Below, one piece after another: positions 44,289 to 52,854 of a stretch of DNA of 64,000 nt. Source of the DNA: Accumulibacter sp. (GTDB lineage Bacteria > Pseudomonadota > Gammaproteobacteria > Burkholderiales > Rhodocyclaceae); NCBI GenBank assembly GCA_031266435.1, contig JAISAZ010000086.1, forward strand, positions 1 to 64,000. The letters run 5' to 3'. A model generated the notes under the pieces. That model ran no database searches. It saw only the letters and a list, made by a program, of their open reading frames with translations, and had not been told where the DNA came from. A program made the position numbers and the translations under genes. The number at the start of each line of letters is the position of its first letter. Within the stretch, counting starts at the first letter, position 1.

Positions 44289-45352
44289 AGTTCATCTCCA
44301 TAGTCAAAAATCAGGGTCGTATGCGCCTGTTTGTATTTACGCATACGGCATTCCAGGCCGTTTGCAAAACTGATCTTGCCGAGGCGCTCGCCGCAGCGCG
44401 AGACGCCGGCGCGGAACGGGGTGTAACGCACACCGTGGACGCGAACGCGCCAGACGTGGCGTACTGCTGCGCCGCCCCAGAGCTGATGTCCGCAGCGCGA
44501 GAGGCCGGCAACGAAGGGGCGGAACTCGTCGATCGTGATCGAGTAACCCTGCAGCACGGCTTGAGAAATCCAGAAGTCACGCGTCGCGCCGACCGGGCGC
44601 GTGAGCATCGCGACGAGCGTCCGCCGCCTCTCCTCAAGCGTCGTGTCGACCTCGGTACTGCATTCGTCGGGTAGCCCGACGACGCGCTCCCAGTCGGCGA
44701 GCAGCTCGGTTGTCGTCGACGGGATGGCCTCGGCGATGAGTCCTTTGGCGCGTGTGTCGACGCGCGCGAACTCCTCTGCGAAGGCGGCGAGGAGCCGGGT
44801 CAGAACGGCGTCCGGCTGACGCGGCCACGCGAGGCCCTGCGGCAGGAGCGCCTGTAGGCTGACGCGGTAGGCGTTGGCCAAAGCGCTCACCTCGGCCGGG
44901 TATACTCGCCCTACCGTTACATCGGCCTCGCCGTCGATCGACGCGACGCCGTGCGCGCTCGGTGTCAGCGTAGGCTTGACCTCGGCCGCGCCGTCAAGCG
45001 CCGTTTCGCCCGAGGCGATCAGCGGCCGCGCGATCGAGAGGCGCGCCGTACCTTCATCATCGCTCACGCCCGGCGCGTCGAGAATCGCGGCGACGCTCAT
45101 CCCTGCAAAGCTTTCGGCAGCGGCTTCGCCCGGCGCGTCGAGCGGTGCAGCGACGGTCATCCCTGCCGCGCCGTCGCTTACCGCGTTCGCTGCGGCGGAT
45201 GGGGCGAGACGTATCCGGGCTGTTGAAACGCCCGCGCCGGATACGCTGCCGACTGCGGCCGGGAGGATCGCGGTATGCGTCCCCCAGAGGCCGTCGCCCG
45301 CGCGGGAGACTCCCGCGACAAATGGCCGGACAGTGTCGAGCGCAATCGCCAT
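44285..45352 (-). CDS. Baseplate protein, Mu gp48/YmfQ family, with repetitive N-terminal extension
   Basis: A 355-residue baseplate wedge protein. The C-terminal 190 residues are the YmfQ domain: YRVSLQALLPQGLAWPRQPD, TLEERRRTLVAMLTRP and the terminal SRCGERLGKISFANGLECRM. The family is usually near 200 residues, so about 150 are extra. The extension begins DTVRPFVAGVSRAGDGLWG, a copy of the C-terminal RPFVAGLSRCGHQLWG motif, then has five or six Ala/Gly-rich units of about 20 residues (such as GMTVAAPLDAPGEAAAESFA). It links baseplate to fibre, directly upstream of the fibre gene. Confidence 0.8.
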   Translation of the reverse strand: MAIALDTVRPFVAGVSRAGDGLWGTHTAILPAAVGSVSGAGVSTARIRLAPSAAANAVSDGAAGMTVAAPLDAPGEAAAESFAGMSVAAILDAPGVSDDEGTARLSIARPLIASGETALDGAAEVKPTLTPSAHGVASIDGEADVTVGRVYPAEVSALANAYRVSLQALLPQGLAWPRQPDAVLTRLLAAFAEEFARVDTRAKGLIAEAIPSTTTELLADWERVVGLPDECSTEVDTTLEERRRTLVAMLTRPVGATRDFWISQAVLQGYSITIDEFRPFVAGLSRCGHQLWGGAAVRHVWRVRVHGVRYTPFRAGVSRCGERLGKISFANGLECRMRKYKQAHTTLIFDYGDEL

Positions 45353-45359
45353 ACCCTAC

Positions 45360-45809
45360 TCACGCGGCGGCGGCGGCGTTTATCGTGCCGGAGAGTTTTC
45401 CGGCGGCGAACGACAGCGTGAAATCGCCTCCGGAGACGGCGACCTGCGTCGTCAGGTCAATCGACATCCACGCATTCCCGCCGGTCGCCGCGCTCATGAA
45501 CCAGGCCGATTTGATCGTGCCCCACGATCCTGTCGACTCGGGGAAGGTAATGGCAACCGCGTTCGACGTGGCCCCGGTCGTCCCGGAACTCGCGACGCCC
45601 GCCGCGCCTTGCGTCGACTTGAAATTGTCGAGATTGGCGACGACGGCGACGCGGGCGTAGCCCTTGCCCGACGGTTCGGTCGGTGTGCCCGAATCGCTCC
45701 GCACGGCGGTCGAGAGCGCGAGATACCACGTCGTCGGCGCGCCGAGCGCCTGCCCGCGAAACAGCGCGTCGATGACCTTGTTTTCGGCGTGATCGGTCAG
45801 TAATGGCAT
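45360..45809 (-). CDS. Phage tail/fibre-associated protein (Gp80-like)
   Basis: A 149-residue protein with GGAGAAG upstream. Starts PLLTDHAENKVIDALFRGQA, then APTTWYLALSTAV and VVANLDNFKSTQGA, a pattern seen in small structural tail proteins that are often annotated as minor tail or fibre proteins. Predicted beta-rich. It sits between the gp47 and gp48 baseplate genes, an unusual insertion into a normally contiguous pair. Its precise role is unclear. Confidence 0.6.
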   Translation of the reverse strand: MPLLTDHAENKVIDALFRGQALGAPTTWYLALSTAVRSDSGTPTEPSGKGYARVAVVANLDNFKSTQGAAGVASSGTTGATSNAVAITFPESTGSWGTIKSAWFMSAATGGNAWMSIDLTTQVAVSGGDFTLSFAAGKLSGTINAAAAA

Positions 45810-45839
45810 TTTCTTCTCCTCTAAAAAAATCGGTAAAAA

Positions 45840-46907
45840 TCAAATCCAGGAAATGCTCCCGAAGACGGCCATCTGGCCGAGTGTCAGAGCAAGGTCGGCA
45901 TCCGGCGAATGCAGCACGTGATCGGTCTCGCCGGATGCGAGCGAGATCGCTTCGCGGAGGTGCGAGACGCGGATGCGCCCCTCGCCCGCGCCGCCCTCGG
46001 GGACGGCTTCACGGATCAGACAATCGCGCAGTTCGGCTTCGACGGCCGCGCGGACCGAGGGCGTATCCGGGGAAACCGAAACCTCGAAATCGACCGGAAC
46101 AGGGATCGGCGCGACGACGTAGAGATGCGCCGTGACCGGGCGGCGCGCGTCGATATACGCCTGCACGGCGGCAGCTTCGCCGGGATCGGGGATCAGATAC
46201 GCGTCGTTGTCGCGGACGAAACGCACGGTGACTGTGCCGCTGCCCATCTCTTCGGGGTAACACCAGGCGCGCGTGACGCCGGGGACTTCAAGTGTCCAGG
46301 CGATGTAATCGTGCGCCGCGCCGCCGTAGGGCGGCTGCTGAATCCGCGCGAGCAGCCGCGCGCGCAAGGATTCGTCACTCTCAATGTCCGCGCCGCCGGT
46401 CAGACCAGCCGGAGTGACGAGCGCTTTCGAGTCGGCGTTTTGAATCGGATCGACGAGCGAGAATTCGGCGGTGCCGGAGAGGTTTCCTTCCGCTCCGGCC
46501 AAGGCGGCGACGAGTGCAATCTCGGCCACCCCAGACGAAAGCGTTACGCCCTCGACCGTCCGGTAAATCGCGCCATCGTTACGCGATAATTCGGTTCCGG
46601 CCGGGATCGTCGCGCCGACAGCACCGGTAAAGGTCGCGCGACCCGTCGCCGGGGACGCCGGAAGACGAATAAGCCCCCAAACGCTTGCCCAGCGCTCGAT
46701 GTACTCGGTCTCGGCGGTGTCGATGATAATCTGCTTTGAAAGCCACTCGATAAAGCCATAGAGGCCGTGCGCCCCGGCGCCAGAGACGTGCGCGAGGACG
46801 TTGAGATTGCTCATCGCCAAGCGCGCGTCGGCACCCGGCAAGCGTGCGTTGATTTCCGAGATTGCGCGGTCGATCAGGGTTTTCAGCGTCGGACGATTAA
46901 AAGGCAT
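45840..46907 (-). CDS. Baseplate J-like protein (Mu gp47)
   Basis: Wedge component of the contractile tail baseplate. The ATG at 46907 gives 355 residues: RPTLKTLIDRAISEINARLPG, then the middle RATFTGAVGATIPAGTELSRND and YGGAAHDYIAWTLEVPGVTRAWCYP, which are characteristic of the gp47/gpJ family. It follows gp46 by seven bases and precedes the small tail protein by 30 bases. Confidence 0.92.
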   Translation of the reverse strand: MPFNRPTLKTLIDRAISEINARLPGADARLAMSNLNVLAHVSGAGAHGLYGFIEWLSKQIIIDTAETEYIERWASVWGLIRLPASPATGRATFTGAVGATIPAGTELSRNDGAIYRTVEGVTLSSGVAEIALVAALAGAEGNLSGTAEFSLVDPIQNADSKALVTPAGLTGGADIESDESLRARLLARIQQPPYGGAAHDYIAWTLEVPGVTRAWCYPEEMGSGTVTVRFVRDNDAYLIPDPGEAAAVQAYIDARRPVTAHLYVVAPIPVPVDFEVSVSPDTPSVRAAVEAELRDCLIREAVPEGGAGEGRIRVSHLREAISLASGETDHVLHSPDADLALTLGQMAVFGSISWI

Positions 46908-46914
46908 AGGAACC

Positions 46915-47385
46915 TCAATGGGTGATCTCGCTGGCGTTCCGCCAGGCGAATTCAAAACGGTATTTTTCGGGAGCGGTCGAGGCTTTTTCGGCGCGGACTT
47001 CGATGCCGAGCCAGCCCGATCGGGGGTTCTCGGCCGAGACTTCGACGGCAGAGGCGATCCCGTCGTCGATCATCCACGCAAGCGCTTCGCGCGCGTATTC
47101 TTCGGCACGCGCGAGGACCGCGTTCAATTCTTTTTCACGCGAGAGGAGCCAGAGCTTTGATCCGATCCGACGCCCGGAAAGCGCGTCGCCCCACCAGCCG
47201 CGTTTCGACGCACCGGCGTCGGGAAGAATGTCATCGTCTTCAGCGCGCCGGTCGGTGAAGAGCGAGATCAGGATCGCGGTTTTCACGTCGTGCGCATCGG
47301 CGAGCGAACAACCGGCGAGAGCGTAGTCACAATACGCGGAAACACCGTCGGACAAGATGAAAGTCTCGATGTCGGCCATGTTCAC
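46915..47385 (-). CDS. Baseplate protein GP46 family
   Basis: A 156-residue protein of the Mu gp46 (phage GP46) family. AILISLFTDRRAEDDDILPD, GWWGDALSGRRIGSKLWLLSREK and the RAEEYAREALAWMIDDG segment are typical. It should build the inner wedge ring with gp47 and gp48. It overlaps gp45 by four bases. Confidence 0.88.
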   Translation of the reverse strand: MNMADIETFILSDGVSAYCDYALAGCSLADAHDVKTAILISLFTDRRAEDDDILPDAGASKRGWWGDALSGRRIGSKLWLLSREKELNAVLARAEEYAREALAWMIDDGIASAVEVSAENPRSGWLGIEVRAEKASTAPEKYRFEFAWRNASEITH

Positions 47386-47969
47386 ATTCCTTGATTCGGC
47401 GGCGAAGTCGGGCCGCCGCTGTCGTTTTCAGGGTGCGTGTGCGTGTTGTAAATTCCGCGCATTCCAGACATCGTTTTGCCTCCAGCGTCGGTAAGGTCGA
47501 TGATTTCACCAGTCACTTCGAGCGTCGGCGTTTCGAGGCGGACTTTTTCCGAGGCGGCGATCGTGACGAGAGGCGCGGTGATCGTAACCGTCGCGGCCGC
47601 CGTGATCTCGATTACGTTTCCTCGCCGGAAAACGATCGTGTCCCCCTCGTCGGTATATAAGGCAACTTCGCCGCTCGCCAGATTTTTCAGCCGGAATGTC
47701 CGGTTGTCCGTAGCGATGATCAGCCCGTGGTCGCGGTTCCCGCCCTGGAAGACGACGACGGCTTCGGATCCCGCCGGTGGAACCGACGTGAAGCCGTATT
47801 CTTGGATGCGCTCGACGTCGTCTTGCGTTTCGTCGGCAAGAATCGCCACCTGTGCAGTCTGAACCGGCGTCGTGTCGTTGATCCGGTTCAGGACGGCATG
47901 ACCGAGCATCAAATTGATTTTGCCGCGCATCGCTTCGGTGTATTTATCGAGCGTCTCAAACAGGCTCAT
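47382..47969 (-). CDS. Baseplate spike, Mu gp45 / P2 gpV type
   Basis: A 195-residue central spike protein. An OB-like N-terminal domain (about 20-100, QVAILADETQDDVERIQEYGFTSVPP) is followed by a beta-helical shaft with repeated TVTITAPLVTI strands. The apex YNTHTHPENDSGGPTSPPNQ carries the His-x-His pair that binds a metal ion at the tip in this family. The spike would pierce the outer membrane at contraction. Confidence 0.92.
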   Translation of the reverse strand: MSLFETLDKYTEAMRGKINLMLGHAVLNRINDTTPVQTAQVAILADETQDDVERIQEYGFTSVPPAGSEAVVVFQGGNRDHGLIIATDNRTFRLKNLASGEVALYTDEGDTIVFRRGNVIEITAAATVTITAPLVTIAASEKVRLETPTLEVTGEIIDLTDAGGKTMSGMRGIYNTHTHPENDSGGPTSPPNQGM

Positions 47970-49084
47970 GTTTTTTTCTCCGGGAGTACCGCGTTTTTTC
48001 CAGAGTACGAAGCGGTCCGCGGCGGAATTTCGGGGAGGAGTTCAAAGGCACGGCGGTCAACGAGCGATAATTCAGACTTCGTTCCAGCGTCGCCCAGCGA
48101 GTAATTGACACTGGAAATCAACCAGTCGCCGTCGACGCGCATCCACGGGCAGACGACGCGCGCGATCCGGTTGATCCGCCAGAGCGTGCCGTCGGACTGC
48201 CGCCAGCCTTGGACACTGACGCTGATTTTTCGGCTCTTTCCTTCGCGGTGGCCAGCTTCCCACTTGGCGCGCTGACGGCAGCGTCGCGCGTCGGCTTGCG
48301 TTTCGGCGATGAGAATCAATGGCCGGTGGCGGGTAATCGCCGAATTTCCCGACCGAGCGCGGACTACTCTCGGCGTGGAGACCTTTCCGGACGGCCCTGC
48401 GGTCGAAACATTGTAAATCTGCGATCCGGCAGTCGAAGCCTGCCCCTTGACGGTGATCTCGGAAAAAAGTTCCGAATGATCTTCCGAAAACGACGCGGTG
48501 AGGATGTTCCGGCCGTGGATCAGCGCGTCATGCGCGCGGCCGGAAAGCCCCGCACGCGTGATCACCAGGTGGCCCAAGCCGTCGGAGGTCAAGAGGACGC
48601 CGATCTGGCGCGCGAGTTTTTCGAGCGTTTTGAATCCGGATTCGCCGTTCTGGACGGCAAATTTCGGAACCTGAATTTTGTCGGCGTCGCCGTGCGTTTC
48701 GTCGACGATCGAAATCTTGTACGGTGCGCAAAGTTTTTCGGCGATTTTGGAAAAACGCAGTCCGGAGAAGGCTGTCGAGGCCGCCGAACAGTCGACGAGG
48801 TCGCCCGTCCGGTCACGCCCGGAAACCGAGATTTTATGACTCGTCGCGTCGTAGGAGACCGAGACGCGGTCGACGTAACCCGAAATCACAGGAGTCTCGC
48901 CGATCAGCACTTCGCAAAGCTCGCCGGGCGGGATAGACCAGTCCTTCGGTTGATTCGGCCAGCGTTCGGTAATCTCGAGGTTGTAGGCGCCGGAAATCTG
49001 TTCCATCGACGTCTGAACCGAGACCGACTTCCAGCCGGCGTAAATTTGTCCGCCGACTTTCAGTGTCATGCGATCGGCGCTCAT
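47966..49084 (-). CDS. Baseplate hub protein, Mu gp44 family
   Basis: A 372-residue hub protein (P2 gpD/T4 gp27 relatives). Starts RMTLKVGGQIYAGWKSVSVQTSMEQI with GAYNLEITERWP, then VSGRDRTGDLVDCSA and the later ITVKGQASTAG strand. It forms the trimeric base on which gp45 sits. It overlaps both neighbours by four bases, which suggests coupled translation. Confidence 0.9.
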   Translation of the reverse strand: MSADRMTLKVGGQIYAGWKSVSVQTSMEQISGAYNLEITERWPNQPKDWSIPPGELCEVLIGETPVISGYVDRVSVSYDATSHKISVSGRDRTGDLVDCSAASTAFSGLRFSKIAEKLCAPYKISIVDETHGDADKIQVPKFAVQNGESGFKTLEKLARQIGVLLTSDGLGHLVITRAGLSGRAHDALIHGRNILTASFSEDHSELFSEITVKGQASTAGSQIYNVSTAGPSGKVSTPRVVRARSGNSAITRHRPLILIAETQADARRCRQRAKWEAGHREGKSRKISVSVQGWRQSDGTLWRINRIARVVCPWMRVDGDWLISSVNYSLGDAGTKSELSLVDRRAFELLPEIPPRTASYSGKNAVLPEKKT

Positions 49085-50223
49085 GTGATCAACTCCAGCG
49101 GATATCCGGCCGAGACGAGTCCGGGGTGTCGGATCGCGTTCCGCGCGACGATCTCGGCTTCGCGGTCGGCGACCAGCCAGTCGTCGCCGTAGAAATCGTG
49201 CGCGGTCACGAGCGCAGGAAGGTCGGCGAGCGGTATCACGCGCGCGATGCGTGGAAGGGTGGGCGTAAGCGCCATGTAATGCGCGATCGCGTCGGAAACG
49301 AGCTGTGCCGTCGCATCCGCCGACGCTTGCGCGACGGCCGGGTCGAGGAGCAGCGCGTCGAAAACGCGCGTGATTTCTTTTCGCGCGGTGCGCGCGTCGT
49401 CGAGTGTTTTCGGCGCGGTCTCGGAGAGAGTGCGGATCGTTTTCGCCGTCGCGGTCGCATTCGCCAGCGCCGACAAGGCGCGGCGGTTGGCGATTATCTT
49501 TAAGCGTGTCGCGGTCGGGTAGGGTGTCTCTGCGTCGGGAAGCGAAAAATCGAGGACGCGCGTCTCGCTACCGTCGGTCGTCATGATCAAGTCTTGCAAG
49601 GCGGCGCCGAGTGTGGCGGGCGTATACAAGAGGCTCGACGGAAAGGACGACAGGCCCGTCGCCGCGCTCGTCACCGGCGACGATACCTTTGTGACGAGCG
49701 CGATTACGGCGTCGAACGTGCCGGCAACCGCGAATTCGGGGAGGCTTTTAACCGTAAACGCCGCGCTGAAGTCGCCGAGGAAGGTATCCAAGGCGGCGGT
49801 ATAACGCTGGTTCAAAATCTCGAGTGTATCGACTTCCACGCGCGGTTCAAAGGCGGCGCCGACCTCGATGAATGTGATCGAAAAACGTGCCAAGCCGCCC
49901 GACTCGGTCGATTCGGAAAGGCTTACGGTGGAGACGGTGACACGCACCGTTCCGTGCCACGGGTGAACCAACTGCCCCGGTCCGACGGTTTCGAGTGCGG
50001 CGATCAGCGCGTCACGCTCCGTCCGGTAGTTCGGCCCGCTTATGAGCGCCTCGATCTTGTATTCGCGGGCTTTTCGGCCCATGTCTTCGAGCCAGGGAAT
50101 ATCGCGTTGCGGGTATTCGTGCCGCGCGAGACGCCGCCCAAGTTCGACGTCGCCGGATGTTACACCAAACGGAACGCCCCGGAAACTCGCTTTTCGCAAT
50201 GCGGTGAATAGCGCCATAATCAC
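49081..50223 (-). CDS. DNA circularisation/baseplate protein, Mu gp43 family
   Basis: A 380-residue protein whose N-terminus matches the DNA circularisation family: KASFRGVPFGVTSGDVELGRRLARHEYPQRD, then AREYKIEALISGPNYRTERDALIAALE and PGQLVHPWHGTVRV. The name is historical; its position between tape measure and hub fits a tail/baseplate function. The remaining two thirds are helical and less conserved. Confidence 0.88.
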   Translation of the reverse strand: MIMALFTALRKASFRGVPFGVTSGDVELGRRLARHEYPQRDIPWLEDMGRKAREYKIEALISGPNYRTERDALIAALETVGPGQLVHPWHGTVRVTVSTVSLSESTESGGLARFSITFIEVGAAFEPRVEVDTLEILNQRYTAALDTFLGDFSAAFTVKSLPEFAVAGTFDAVIALVTKVSSPVTSAATGLSSFPSSLLYTPATLGAALQDLIMTTDGSETRVLDFSLPDAETPYPTATRLKIIANRRALSALANATATAKTIRTLSETAPKTLDDARTARKEITRVFDALLLDPAVAQASADATAQLVSDAIAHYMALTPTLPRIARVIPLADLPALVTAHDFYGDDWLVADREAEIVARNAIRHPGLVSAGYPLELIT

Positions 50224-51800
50224 GCCCCCTGAAGCGAGAGACCAGTCTTGGCGTTGATCGTCGTCTGCGGCGAGCCGGCGTCGAGATTTGTCACCGTCGC
50301 GCTTCCCGGTCCGTCGATCTTGATGTTGAGGTCGACGGTATTTTTGATGTCTTGTTTCTGGATCGCGGCCGCGTCCGCCGCAGTCATGCGGCTCACGGCA
50401 TCAGACGCGGTCGGGGCTTTTCGATCGGCACGTGCACGGGCGATTTCCTCGGGCGTGATTTTTGCGTCGAGGTCGGGCCCTTTGTTGATTTTGTCGTAGG
50501 CCCAAGCGCCGGCGCTCTCGTATTTGCCGCCTGTTTTTTCTTTTACCCAAGCGTTGATTTTTTCGTTGAGGAATCCTCCGATTTTCCAGCCGATAAAGGC
50601 CGCGGCAGCCAGGAGCGCGGTGCGCGCCAGCATGGAATTGATTCCGTTCAGACTGCTTGCCAGTCCGGGGAGTCCGGAGGACGAAAGGGTACGCACGGCG
50701 GAGAGTGCGTCGCCTCCCAGACTCATCGCGAAAGTCTGAAATGTTTTTCCGGCGAGTTTTTCAAAAACGCGGCCCGCAATGTTTCCAACGCCGATTAATT
50801 CTCCCACCGAGGAAGTCAGAGAAACAAGAGCCGTGATCGGCTTGAACATAATGATGCCAAACGCCAACCAAGCGGAATTTTCCATTCCCAAAAAATGACT
50901 GACGAATTTTAGTGTACCCGCGAGTTTTTCGAAGACCTTCCAAAGAACTTTCGCAACCGGGACGACGGCATCCAAAAGACGCGGGAGATGCGCGATGAAA
51001 ACGCCGAATCCCTCGCTGATCACTTTTTTATTTGCGACCGCCCATTCTCGTATGGCATTAATTACCGGGACGAGATTCTCCGCCAAGTCGACACCCAGCG
51101 TATCTTTGATACCCTCAAAAGCACTGACTGCGCGGTTCCAGGCGCTGTCAAAGCGTGTGCTGGCTTCGATCTGTTCTTTCGAGTAAATTCGGCCATCCTC
51201 GCGCATCTCTTTCAGTTTTTGGCGCCATTCGTTGCCACCCATGTTGAGCGAGTCCATCATCGATTCGCCGTTTTTGCCCATGAGTCTCAAGAGCACGGCC
51301 TGCTTGGCCAGGTCGTTGTTGCTCCCGGAAAAAGCATCGGACATGCGCATTAAAATATCTTCGGGTTTCATCGTCTTGAGTTCTTCGACTGAAATCCCGA
51401 CACCCCGGAAAGCCGCGGCGGCGTCCTTGTTTCCATGAATCGCTTCGTTTTGGGCTTTTTTGAGTTTTCCGATCGCCTCGGCCGCCCCCTCGAAGGATCC
51501 GCCCGATTCGGCGACCAGGGTTCCGGCGAGTTGAACCAGTTCGGTTTCCAGCCGATATTTCTTCGAGAGGTTGGCAACCTTTTGTACCGCTTCATTCGCG
51601 TTTTTGGCAAACTGCAACAATCCGCCGGCTAGTGTGCCGATGCCGGACAGCATGAGAGCGCTACTCTTGAAAGCGCTATAGGTTTTGCTTATGGAATCAA
51701 GGCTTTTCCCGAATGCACCCAAGCGTTTTTCGAGCTTTATCACAACCGAAGAAGCATTGTCTTGTACTGTAAAGATAATTCTTGCTTCCTGCGTCGCCAT
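50220..51800 (-). CDS. Tail tape-measure protein
   Basis: A 526-residue protein, long, helical and Ala/Lys-rich, with hydrophobic segments between residues about 340 and 420. The N-terminal part (RIIFTVQDNASSVVIKLEKRLGAFGKSLDSI) and its location after the tail-assembly chaperones identify it as the tape measure that sets tail length. It is shorter than many Mu-type tape measures; each residue spans about 1.5 angstrom, so the tail should be roughly 80 nm, an estimate. Confidence 0.88.
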   Translation of the reverse strand: MATQEARIIFTVQDNASSVVIKLEKRLGAFGKSLDSISKTYSAFKSSALMLSGIGTLAGGLLQFAKNANEAVQKVANLSKKYRLETELVQLAGTLVAESGGSFEGAAEAIGKLKKAQNEAIHGNKDAAAAFRGVGISVEELKTMKPEDILMRMSDAFSGSNNDLAKQAVLLRLMGKNGESMMDSLNMGGNEWRQKLKEMREDGRIYSKEQIEASTRFDSAWNRAVSAFEGIKDTLGVDLAENLVPVINAIREWAVANKKVISEGFGVFIAHLPRLLDAVVPVAKVLWKVFEKLAGTLKFVSHFLGMENSAWLAFGIIMFKPITALVSLTSSVGELIGVGNIAGRVFEKLAGKTFQTFAMSLGGDALSAVRTLSSSGLPGLASSLNGINSMLARTALLAAAAFIGWKIGGFLNEKINAWVKEKTGGKYESAGAWAYDKINKGPDLDAKITPEEIARARADRKAPTASDAVSRMTAADAAAIQKQDIKNTVDLNIKIDGPGSATVTNLDAGSPQTTINAKTGLSLQGA

Positions 51801-51816
51801 AGATTATCCTTTTCCC

Positions 51817-52101
51817 ATGCTTTTTTCTGTCTTTTTCGATTTCATCCGGCCGCTACTGAAACCGCCGCCGAAATCCCTTTCTCCGGCGGGAAGATTCGCG
51901 TACATCGTGTTTGCGCGGTCTCTCTTTTTCGTGCTTTCAATCCTTTTTATCGTTTTGAGTCCGGCGATCGCCGCAGCCGCTTTGCTGATATGGATGGCGT
52001 TTACCGACCAGAAAAGCAGTTCCTTCACCATGTTTCTCGTCGTGATCTTCGGCTTGGCATGGATTGGCTTCATCTGGCAAACTTTCCGCGACATGTTTTA
52101 A
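51817..52101 (+). CDS. Possible membrane protein on the opposite strand (moron-like)
   Basis: A 94-residue ORF antisense to the gap between the tail-assembly gene and the tape measure. Two strongly hydrophobic segments (about 33-60 and 68-88) indicate a small inner-membrane protein. It is opposite to the operon, as lysogeny-expressed extra genes often are. No clear ribosome site precedes it. The minus-strand ORF at 51804-52094 is the rival; it is basic and low in family features. Confidence 0.4.
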   Translation: MLFSVFFDFIRPLLKPPPKSLSPAGRFAYIVFARSLFFVLSILFIVLSPAIAAAALLIWMAFTDQKSSSFTMFLVVIFGLAWIGFIWQTFRDMF

Positions 52102-52486
52102 GCCTTCATCGCTTCCACGATTTTCTCCGCTTCCCGCTGCCAGAAAGCCATGTCGGAGAGTGACATCGACCAGATTTCCGACGGCGGGAAGTGAAAGAGG
52201 TAGGCGATCAAGACGGCGGCGCTTTCAACGTCGATGGTTCCAAAAAACTTCCAAGTGCCTCCACGATCTTGAAAGTGTCCGCTGCGGCGAGCTTATCGAT
52301 CGACGACGGCGGCCAGCCCGAAGCGCTTGCGGCGATGTTGAGCAAGGTGTCTATCGTGAGCTTCTCACCGATCGGCAGGCTTCGGAGATCGCCCGCCGTC
52401 GGCTCGTGCAGTTCGATTTCGTTCTTTTCTTCGCCGTGGACAAGTACCATGCGCGACAGCGGAACGACGATCTTGTTCATTCCCAT
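52098..52486 (-). CDS. Tail assembly chaperone frameshift product (gpE+E' type)
   Basis: A second product of the gpE-like gene made by -1 slippage at TTTTTTG (52241-52247). After the shift the frame reads FGTIDVESAAVLIAYLFHFP and then PSEIWSMSLSDMAFWQREAE, closely resembling P2 gpE' (phage GpE family). The same type of slippery heptamer is used for P2 E/E'. The extended chaperone would bind the tape measure and deliver tube subunits. Without a start of its own, the E' segment makes sense only as a fusion. Confidence 0.8.
52208..52486 (-). CDS. Tail assembly chaperone, short form (gpE/gp41 type)
   Basis: A 92-residue protein from the ATG at 52486, which overlaps the tube stop codon. Typical motif EIELHEPTAGDLRSLPIGEKL followed by LLNIAASASGWPPSSIDKLAAAD places it in the gpE-type tail chaperone family. 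It stops 26 bases after the slippery heptamer. Confidence 0.85.
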   Translation of the reverse strand: MGMNKIVVPLSRMVLVHGEEKNEIELHEPTAGDLRSLPIGEKLTIDTLLNIAASASGWPPSSIDKLAAADTFKIVEALGSFLEPSTLKAPPS

Positions 52487-52842
52487 CACACCTTCTCCGC
52501 GGGTTTGCCGAAGAATTCGAGCGAGGCTTTTGCCGCGTCGGACGTGTATTCCGGCGGCGCGGCGCAGACGGCGTTACGCACGAGGTAGGTTGACCCGCTC
52601 GAAGTCTCGAAGGTGATCGTCGCGTTGATCGTCGATCCAATCTTGACGAGGTCGTCCTCTGACGAGATCGCCGCGTCGCACTTGACGCGTGCTTCGACGA
52701 CCTTCTCGGTCGAGCCGACCACGCCGAGGTCGGTAATCACCGGTTCGCGCGAGTAGCCGCCGGGGTTCATCGTCGCGCCGGGCATCGAAGCCAGTGTGAT
52801 TCCGTCGACATGGATAAATGCGCGTCCTGAAAAATCAGCCAT
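52486..52842 (-). CDS. Tail tube protein, Mu gpM family
   Basis: A 118-residue inner tube subunit. FIHVDGITLASMPGATMNPGG and the GVVGSTEKVVEARVKCDAAI strand match the phage tail-tube family. Stacked hexamers form the DNA or membrane-piercing conduit inside the sheath. It follows the sheath gene, as in Mu. Confidence 0.9.
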   Translation of the reverse strand: MADFSGRAFIHVDGITLASMPGATMNPGGYSREPVITDLGVVGSTEKVVEARVKCDAAISSEDDLVKIGSTINATITFETSSGSTYLVRNAVCAAPPEYTSDAAKASLEFFGKPAEKV

Positions 52843-52854
52843 TTTTTAATCTCC

